A stretch of 41,354 nucleotides of DNA. Source: an uncultured Bacteroidia bacterium (lineage in GTDB: Bacteria > Bacteroidota > Bacteroidia > Bacteroidales > UBA932). Below are positions 35,525 through 41,354 of the stretch, piece by piece. The position numbers and the translations under genes are program-made. The stretch is from the NCBI GenBank assembly GCA_902778105.1, contig CACYWN010000017.1, positions 1 to 41,354 of the forward strand, read 5' to 3'. Within the stretch, counting starts at the first letter, position 1. Each line of letters opens with the position of its first letter. The notes under the pieces are model-generated. The model ran no database searches and was not told where the DNA came from. It worked only from the letters and a program-made list of their open reading frames with translations.

Positions 35525-37912
35525 TTATTCTTTCTTCAACTCAGTTGCCGGATTGGTCCTTGCCGCCTTCAATGTCTGCCAGAGGACGGTGCCGAAGGCA
35601 ATGGCCAGCGAAATGACGACGGCCACAACGAACACCCAGCCGTAGCCTTCAATCCGGTAGGCGAAGCGCTCCAGATACAGCCGGGCGGCCCAGACGGCCA
35701 GCGGGATGCCGATGAGGCAAGCCACGCCCACCAGAACCATGTAGCTGCGGACCGTTCGCCGGGTCTCCTGAATGACATCGCTGCCGAAGACCTTCCGCAC
35801 GGCGATCTGCTTGGTATTCTCATCGGCAAAGTAGGTGCTCATGGCCAACAGGCCCAGCAGGGAGATGAGGACGGCCAGGACGGCGAAGAGTTCCACCAGC
35901 CGCAAGGTGCGCTGTACCGGTGCCAGTTGCTTCCGGTTGATATCCCGGACAAAGCCGTACCGCCAGGCGGGCTCCTCTACGCCGGTAGTTTCCAGACGGA
36001 ATTCCCGGTAGGCCTGAAGGATCTGATCCTCATAGGATTTGTCTTCTCCGGTGGTGCCGATGAGGAGGCAATGGGAGTACCGCAGTTCTTCCACCCGGGT
36101 GACGATGACTCCGCCGTTGGGATTCTGCACGCTTTCCGAAGCCGGCCGGGTGGGATAATCGGCCACCACGCCGCCGATGAACTCGGGCTGGGCGCCGTTC
36201 ATGTTGATCCTCCGGGGAAAGACGGTGGACGTATCCGACACCGCAGCCGCGTTAAAGGCGCTCCGGCTCATCCAGAGCGAATGCACCAGCGGATGGCCGA
36301 AGTCTTCCTCCACTTCCAGCCCGAGCAATTGGAAATAAGTGGAATCGCAAAGGATGACGGGCATATCGACATGATGCTCTTCGTCCACCTTGATGCCCAT
36401 CGTCATATTGATCATTCCAGGGATTCCGCGGCCGACGCCCACTTTCGTCACAAAGGGCAGGCGCTCCACCTTGTCCTTGAAAAGCCTCATCGCATCATAG
36501 TTCTGGGCGGAATACTCGATGTAGAAGCGGTTGTCCGTCGCGGAATGCATCGGCCTTGTCAACATATGCCGCATCTGCACTTCCATCACCAGGGCCATCG
36601 CAATCAGGAAGACGGAAAGGACATTCTGGACCACGATAAAGACCTTGCTCATAACCATCTTGCTCCGGCGCCGGAGCGTGCCCTTGATCACGTCGATGGG
36701 CTGGTACCGCGAAGCCGCGAAGGCCGGAAGAAGCCCGTTGACGACGCCCAGAACCAGGGTTCCGGCCAGGTAGGCCAGGATATAGCCGGGCGTGAGCAGG
36801 AAGGAGAGCCGTACGCTGGTATCGCCGATGCCCAGCATCATTTCATCCGGGTCGCTGGTGGAGACCAGGCTGTTCACCATCGGCGCCAGCAGGTCGGCCA
36901 GGACCAGGGCGGCGGCGAAGCAGACGGCAGTGAAAGCCACGGATTCGCCGATGTATTTCCACAGGATGCCGGTCTTGTCGGCCCCGAGAAGGCGCCGGGT
37001 GGCCATCTCCTTCGCGCGTTTGCCGGTAAGGGCCAGACTTAGGTTCACATAGTTGAAGACGGCCGACAACAGGAGCAGCAGCACGACGACGGTCAGGAGC
37101 CGGAGCATCTGGGCGTTGCCCGTCCGGGTAAGCCCATCGCTGCTGCCGGTGAAGAAGAACGCTTCGTCCATGCGGTAGGCGTGCCATTTGTCCACTTTCT
37201 CTGCGGACCAGGTGGGATCGTAGTTCTTGTGCAGGAGCGCTTTCACCTTGGCCTGCACGTCGGTCAGGTCCGCATCCTCCCGCACCCGGAACCAGGTCCT
37301 GTAATTGCCGATGCTGTTGAACTCCTTGCTCTGCCCGGCAGCCCAAGTGGCCGTGATGTTCGTGATGATGTCCGCAGGCATGAAATAGGCCTCGTCAAAA
37401 TCGGCGAAGATGCCCTTGACAGTGCGGTCCTCTTTGTCCACCTTGATTGTTTTGCCGATGAGATCCTTGCCGGCCTGACCGGCTATCTTGCGGGAGAGGG
37501 ATTCGCTGATCAGGATGTCGTCCTTGCCCACAAAGTCATCGAGACTTCCCTCCAGAAGGTGGTACTCCGGGAACACCCGGAAGAAATCGGCATCGGCCTC
37601 GATGCCGGAGACCTGGAGCAGATCCTCCCCGTTTTGGATGACCGGCTGCCAGAGAAGCGTCATGTGGGTGGCGGCCTCCACCTCCGGAATGTTCATCTCC
37701 AGCTCCTCCTTGTCCCAATAGGTCAGACCCAGGAAGTCGTCGCTTCCCAGCACGAAAGTGCGCTTCCACTGCGGCGACTCATGCGCCACCTCATACTGCT
37801 GGACCACATAACTGCCGATGAGGATCACAAACGCCAGGCTCACGGCCAGCCCCACCGCCTCGATGGCGGTGTACAACTTGTTTCGGGAGAGGAATTTCAG
37901 GTAGGATTTCAT
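35525..37912 (-). CDS. FtsX/MacB-like ABC transporter permease 2
   Basis: This 795-residue integral membrane protein has the same plan as permease 1. TM1 (about 13-38, AVGLAVSLAFVILIGSYVVQ) is followed by a large periplasmic domain and TM2-4, with the coupling segment AKEMATRRLLGADKTG between the first two. Next come YQPIDVIKGTLRRRSKMVMS and TM5, a second periplasmic domain, and three final helices with TKQIAVRKVFGSDV between them. It ends RTNPATELKKE. The first 50 or so codons are nearly identical in DNA to those of permeases 1 and 3, while the rest has diverged. Substrate and ATPase partner are unknown; no intact ATPase gene is in the window. Drug, peptide or lipoprotein export are family possibilities. 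Confidence 0.87.
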   Translation of the reverse strand: MKSYLKFLSRNKLYTAIEAVGLAVSLAFVILIGSYVVQQYEVAHESPQWKRTFVLGSDDFLGLTYWDKEELEMNIPEVEAATHMTLLWQPVIQNGEDLLQVSGIEADADFFRVFPEYHLLEGSLDDFVGKDDILISESLSRKIAGQAGKDLIGKTIKVDKEDRTVKGIFADFDEAYFMPADIITNITATWAAGQSKEFNSIGNYRTWFRVREDADLTDVQAKVKALLHKNYDPTWSAEKVDKWHAYRMDEAFFFTGSSDGLTRTGNAQMLRLLTVVVLLLLLSAVFNYVNLSLALTGKRAKEMATRRLLGADKTGILWKYIGESVAFTAVCFAAALVLADLLAPMVNSLVSTSDPDEMMLGIGDTSVRLSFLLTPGYILAYLAGTLVLGVVNGLLPAFAASRYQPIDVIKGTLRRRSKMVMSKVFIVVQNVLSVFLIAMALVMEVQMRHMLTRPMHSATDNRFYIEYSAQNYDAMRLFKDKVERLPFVTKVGVGRGIPGMINMTMGIKVDEEHHVDMPVILCDSTYFQLLGLEVEEDFGHPLVHSLWMSRSAFNAAAVSDTSTVFPRRINMNGAQPEFIGGVVADYPTRPASESVQNPNGGVIVTRVEELRYSHCLLIGTTGEDKSYEDQILQAYREFRLETTGVEEPAWRYGFVRDINRKQLAPVQRTLRLVELFAVLAVLISLLGLLAMSTYFADENTKQIAVRKVFGSDVIQETRRTVRSYMVLVGVACLIGIPLAVWAARLYLERFAYRIEGYGWVFVVAVVISLAIAFGTVLWQTLKAARTNPATELKKE

Positions 37913-37918
37913 ATTAGG

Positions 37919-37950
37919 CTTGTATCATCGTCCGTTATTGCATATATTTG
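37919..37950 (+). promoter_or_regulatory. predicted promoter of the second ORF6N gene
   Basis: CTTG (37919-37922) and TATATTTG (37943-37950) are 20 bases apart. The -7 box matches TAnnTTTG fully and the -33 box matches three of four bases. The ATG at 37975 follows 24 bases later. Confidence 0.6.
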
Positions 37951-37974
37951 TCACGAACGATAAACTGTTGAGTT

Positions 37975-38556
37975 ATGAGTGAAGATCTGATTATCGTCCA
38001 AAATCTGATTTATGAGATTCGTGGGCAGAGAGTGATGCTGGATTCTGATCTGGCGAAGTTGTACCAAGTTACTACAGGCGCATTAAACCAGGCTGTCAAA
38101 AGAAACATGGAACGGTTTCCCGCCGATTTCATGTTTCGACTGACGGATGAAGAAGTCCTAAATATGATGTCACAATCTGTGATATCATCAAAAAGAAAGA
38201 CATCCTCACCACCTTTTGCCTTTACAGAGCAAGGAGTCGCCATGCTGGCAAGCGTACTGAAAAGTCCTATTGCAGTTGCGGCCAGCATTTCTATAATGCG
38301 TGCTTTCGTGCAGGTCCGCCAGTACCTTCTTACAAGTGCTTCCATGTCATCCGAACTTCGGGAACTTCGCGCCATGGTGGACCTCTTGTCCATGCAGCAA
38401 GAGGAGAACCTCGCGGCTGTCAACGACCTCTCGGAAGATGTCCGAGAAGAAATTGACAACCTGTATCTGGCTATCGCAGAACTCTCCTCCCGCATCGAGG
38501 AAAAGAAGCAAGAGCCGCGGCGGAAGATCGGTTTCCCGAGGAATATGGAGGACTGA
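37975..38556 (+). CDS. ORF6N domain-containing protein
   Basis: This 193-residue protein begins with an ORF6N domain (about residues 5-110): IYEIRGQRVMLDSDLAKLY, RNMERFPADFMFRLTDEE and FTEQGVAMLASVLKS. The rest is predicted coiled coil rich in Glu and Lys, ending KKQEPRRKIGFPRN. Unlike the 301-residue protein at 525-1430, it has no PLD-like part. Such genes are widespread in Bacteroidota, often near mobile DNA, and their role is unclear. It lies on the opposite strand between two permease paralogues, has its own promoter, and looks like a later arrival that split the permease series. A dispersed repeat fills the gap after it. Confidence 0.88.
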   Translation: MSEDLIIVQNLIYEIRGQRVMLDSDLAKLYQVTTGALNQAVKRNMERFPADFMFRLTDEEVLNMMSQSVISSKRKTSSPPFAFTEQGVAMLASVLKSPIAVAASISIMRAFVQVRQYLLTSASMSSELRELRAMVDLLSMQQEENLAAVNDLSEDVREEIDNLYLAIAELSSRIEEKKQEPRRKIGFPRNMED

Positions 38557-38558
38557 TC

Positions 38559-38585
38559 TGTCATTCTGAGCGCAGCGAAGAATCT
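38559..38585 (+). repeat. dispersed TGTCATTCTGAG repeat between convergent genes
   Basis: TGTCATTCTGAGCGCAGCGA and then AGAATCT occupy 38559-38585. This is the whole gap between the ORF6N stop (38556) and the permease 3 stop (38584-38586), with two bases of overlap. ATTCT near its start can pair with AGAAT near its end. It belongs to the same family as 14724-14772. Confidence 0.8.
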
Positions 38586-40965
38586 ATTCTTTTTTCAGTT
38601 CCGTCGCCGGGTTGGTCCGGGCGGCTTTGAGAACCTGCCAGATGACCGACCCCATGGCAATAGCAAATATCACGGCCGCAGCGGTGGCAAATATCCACCA
38701 ATATCCGCTTATCCTTTCGGGATAGCTTTCCAGGAAACGTCTGACCATCCAGACTGCAAGAGGGATTCCGATGGCAATGGCGGTTAAAGTGAGAACAAGG
38801 AAGCTCCTGGCGAGCCGTTTCACCTCATGGGTTACGGTACTGCCGAAAACCTTGCGGATGGCCACGTCCTTTGAATGGGTTGCGGCAAACCATGTACTCA
38901 TGGCAACCATGCCCAGAATGGAGAGCAGGATGGAAACCAGTGTAAAAAGCTCGATAAGCCGCACGTACTGTTTCAAGTCATCATATTCCCCGGCAATGAT
39001 TTCATCCAGATATCCGCATATGACGCCGGGAAAGCCAAGGACATCTGAAAGCCCTTTTGTTTCACGGTAATAGGAACGAATATAATCCTTGAACCATTGT
39101 TCAAATTCCCTTCTGTCTCCCCTAACCTCTATCCAGATACCGGAAAGCTGTTCGGCCGACATGATACTGACTGCACACAGTTCCTGAAACTCATCTCCTA
39201 ACCCAAATCTGGGGGCGTCATTTACGGGATAACTGCGGAAGTTTTCAACAACACCTCCAATGGAGGTAATCTCGGGATTGGGATAGTCTCCCCAAAGGCG
39301 GGAAGGAGCGGAATCTTCTTCTGTCACACCGATATAATTCCGGGCCTCCTCGGTGAGCCAGAAGGTTCCGGGGACAGATTCTCCCCACTGTTCCTTTATT
39401 CTGAAACCCAACATCCGGAATGCCGTGCTGTCGCACTCGAGAGTGCTGTATAACGCGCCTGGAGGGCCGGCCTGAATCCCCCAGCTTTTCGTCGGATAAC
39501 CGGTCCCATATCCGATGGCATTTACCTGCGGATTTGCTGTAAGCGCATTGCCGATATCCATTATTGGCTCATATATGCCCGGGAAAAAGTGATAGAGGTT
39601 CTTGACCGGAGTCGTTCCGATATCCTGCTTCAGCATAAATCGCAGCTGAGCCTCAACGGAAATGGAAGCGACGATGAACAGTATCGAAAGAACTGTCTGA
39701 AAAACGATGAATACCTGATTGATCCCCATTTTGCGCTTCCGGCGAACCTGGCCTGTCACCACATCCAGGGGACGGTATGAGGCCATGACCATGGCCGGGA
39801 TAATCCCGGAGAGGAAGCCGATGACAACGACAAGAGCCAGAGATATCAAAAAGAATGTGCCACTGAAAGGAATATGGAAGGGTATCGTGAGTCCTTCCGG
39901 CCTCAGTCCATTCAGAAGCGGAACCATCCATTCCGCCAAGAGCACGGCAAATGCAAAGCATACCAACGTGAACACCGTAGACTCGGCTATGCCTTTGAAG
40001 ACAACCGATTTCCTGCTTGCGCCCACCAGCTGGCGGGTAGCCATTTCCTTAGCCCGTTCACCGGATACAGCCAGATTCAAATTGACATAATTCAATAGGG
40101 CCGACAGAAGCAGGATGAGTCCCAGAATCACCAGAACGGAAATGTACAGGCGGTTTCCCTGGCGGAGCCCTTCATAACTGTCAGAGGAAAAGAATATGTC
40201 GGTAAAGGCCGTAGCCATCGGCTTTTCCTTATCCCCTTTGGTCACATACGGTTCAAACAAATCCAGGTACTTCGCGGAAAACCCTTCCATATCGAATTCC
40301 GGCTGCATGTCGGCAAGCACGTTTACGAACTGTCCGTTTCCGGTATTGAAAAGGTCTGATTCCACAATCTCGACTACGGCGGGAATCTTGGATCGGAAAC
40401 TCAACATCAGGTCAAAATCGTCCAGGATTGAATAGGAAGGATCGCCGATGACGGCCACGATCTGTTCCGAGACGGGAGTCTCTTCCTCACCTTCGAATCC
40501 AATGTTGGCGATGGTAACATATTCACCTATCGGGTCCTTATCAGGAAAGAATTTTCTCGCGGCCGATTCCGTGATGAGAACGCCGCTCCCGTTTCGGAAA
40601 GGCCCGATGTCGCCCTCGATGACGTGCTGCGGAACGTAATCGACGATTCCCGGATCGGCGATCATGGCCATGACAAGGTCTTTGTCCCCATCGAGGAGTG
40701 CGAGAAACTCTATTCGCCTGAAAGCTGCAAGGGATTTGATTTCCGGAATGGATGAAAGGCTTTCCATATTCCGGTATTCCGTTCCATAACTGTCGGGGCC
40801 GATGGAATACAGATTGGTTCCCGGTGGCGTGTCCCGGCGGATTCTGAGCTGATCGGCAATGGATATGCCGATGAGTATCACAAACGCCAGGCTCACGGCC
40901 AGCCCCACCGCCTCGATGGCGGTGTAGAGTTTATTGCGGGAAAGGAATTTGAGGTAACTTTTCAT
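38584..40965 (-). CDS. FtsX/MacB-like ABC transporter permease 3
   Basis: This 793-residue paralogue of permeases 1 and 2 has the same eight-helix, two-periplasmic-domain plan. Coupling segments are AKEMATRQLVGASRKS and SKDVAIRKVFGSTV; the end is RTNPATELKKE. The start codon is one base from the stop of permease 4, so the two are co-translated. Its first codons share a 50-base identical block with permease 2 (40877-40926 against 37824-37873), but the periplasmic domains are largely different, which suggests different ligands. The stop overlaps the end of a dispersed repeat. Confidence 0.87.
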   Translation of the reverse strand: MKSYLKFLSRNKLYTAIEAVGLAVSLAFVILIGISIADQLRIRRDTPPGTNLYSIGPDSYGTEYRNMESLSSIPEIKSLAAFRRIEFLALLDGDKDLVMAMIADPGIVDYVPQHVIEGDIGPFRNGSGVLITESAARKFFPDKDPIGEYVTIANIGFEGEEETPVSEQIVAVIGDPSYSILDDFDLMLSFRSKIPAVVEIVESDLFNTGNGQFVNVLADMQPEFDMEGFSAKYLDLFEPYVTKGDKEKPMATAFTDIFFSSDSYEGLRQGNRLYISVLVILGLILLLSALLNYVNLNLAVSGERAKEMATRQLVGASRKSVVFKGIAESTVFTLVCFAFAVLLAEWMVPLLNGLRPEGLTIPFHIPFSGTFFLISLALVVVIGFLSGIIPAMVMASYRPLDVVTGQVRRKRKMGINQVFIVFQTVLSILFIVASISVEAQLRFMLKQDIGTTPVKNLYHFFPGIYEPIMDIGNALTANPQVNAIGYGTGYPTKSWGIQAGPPGALYSTLECDSTAFRMLGFRIKEQWGESVPGTFWLTEEARNYIGVTEEDSAPSRLWGDYPNPEITSIGGVVENFRSYPVNDAPRFGLGDEFQELCAVSIMSAEQLSGIWIEVRGDRREFEQWFKDYIRSYYRETKGLSDVLGFPGVICGYLDEIIAGEYDDLKQYVRLIELFTLVSILLSILGMVAMSTWFAATHSKDVAIRKVFGSTVTHEVKRLARSFLVLTLTAIAIGIPLAVWMVRRFLESYPERISGYWWIFATAAAVIFAIAMGSVIWQVLKAARTNPATELKKE

Positions 40966-40966
40966 G

Positions 40967-41354
40967 CTATTCGTTTTTCAAAGATTCCACCGGATTGGCG
41001 CGGGCGATGCGGAGGCAGTTGAGGACCACTACGCCCAGCACGATGGTGAGCACCAGGAGGGCACCACCAATGAAGTACAGTGGATGCAAGGACACTTTCT
41101 CCGCAAACTGCTCCAGCCATTTGCGGGCCACGAAGAAGGCGGCTATGCAAGCAATTACGGCCATTACGGCGGACAGGATCATGATATCCTTGGCGAATAC
41201 GCCCAGGATGTCCCGGGTGGTGGCGCCGTTGATCTTGCGGACGGCCATTTCTTTTGACCTCCGGAGGCTCTCATCCTTGATGAAGCCAATCAATCCCAAG
41301 AGGGCAATCAGCAGGGAGAACACGGCTCCCAATGCCATGGTATTGCGCATCTTC
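40967..41354 (-). CDS. FtsX-like ABC transporter permease 4, C-terminal part
   Basis: This gene runs off the right edge, and about 128 C-terminal codons are visible. They give the last three helices of an FtsX domain: the segment FSLLIALLGLIGFI, then the coupling piece SKEMAVRKINGATTRDILG, then IMILSAVMAVIACIAAFFV, and finally a helix around LVLTIVLGVVVL. It ends IARANPVESLKNE. This ending differs from the LKKE end of the other paralogues but matches the scrap at 35474-35509, so two members of this subtype once existed here. Confidence 0.85.
   Translation of the reverse strand, partial: KMRNTMALGAVFSLLIALLGLIGFIKDESLRRSKEMAVRKINGATTRDILGVFAKDIMILSAVMAVIACIAAFFVARKWLEQFAEKVSLHPLYFIGGALLVLTIVLGVVVLNCLRIARANPVESLKNE

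Overview
The window looks like the chromosome of an uncultured, fairly GC-rich member of the Bacteroidales (Bacteroidota), probably from a gut or rumen. The reasons are several promoters of the Bacteroidota type (TTTG, about 20 bases, TAnnTTTG), a secreted GH92 alpha-mannosidase and a CE15-type esterase, ORF6N-domain proteins, MacB/FtsX-like permease paralogues, and the gene forms of the nucleotide pathways. The lineage is an inference from gene families, not from a marker gene.

Layout. (1) Bases 1-5740 are an eroded accessory region. It holds an ORF6N/PLD-like gene, two scraps of a tyrosine recombinase, a repeat element with TGTACAAG motifs, a cluster of six TGTAAAG heptamers, an ABC ATPase reduced to its two ends, an intact FtsX-like permease, and a broken PstS-like binding protein. 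(2) Bases 5745-13442 carry single genes: an aldo/keto reductase, a sodium:amino-acid symporter, a GH92 glycosidase, a CE15-like esterase, a small basic protein and a class C beta-lactamase-like hydrolase. (3) Bases 13443-13866 hold a second copy of the TGTACAAG element. (4) Bases 13867-25538 (minus strand) are a purine operon: purE-purL-purC-purF-purM-purN-purH-purD-folD. (5) Bases 25539-25821 are a shared divergent control region. (6) Bases 25822-35344 (plus strand) are a pyrimidine operon holding all the enzymes from bicarbonate to UMP: pyrC-carA-carB-pyrK-pyrD-pyrF-pyrE-pyrB. (7) Bases 35431-41354 are a cluster of three more FtsX-like permeases with permease scars and a second ORF6N gene.

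The main observation is that two glutamine amidotransferases in these operons, PurF and CarA, appear to have lost their glutaminase active sites. PurF lacks the N-terminal nucleophile Cys. CarA has Gly where the nucleophile Cys should be. Both have further changes in neighbouring motifs, while their synthase or transferase parts look normal. PurL keeps its Cys/His/Glu triad. The first step of purine synthesis and the carbamoyl-phosphate step of pyrimidine synthesis may therefore run on free ammonia, which fits an ammonia-rich gut habitat.

The pyrimidine operon also has a likely leader-peptide/terminator attenuator that resembles enterobacterial pyrBI control. Its pyrK gene contains an in-frame insertion made of an intergenic repeat, and its aspartate carbamoyltransferase carries only the zinc knuckle of PyrI fused to its C-terminus. 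The nucleotide genes are densely packed, with many ATGA-type overlaps, and folD supplies the one-carbon cofactor needed by PurN and PurH. purK and purB are not in the window.
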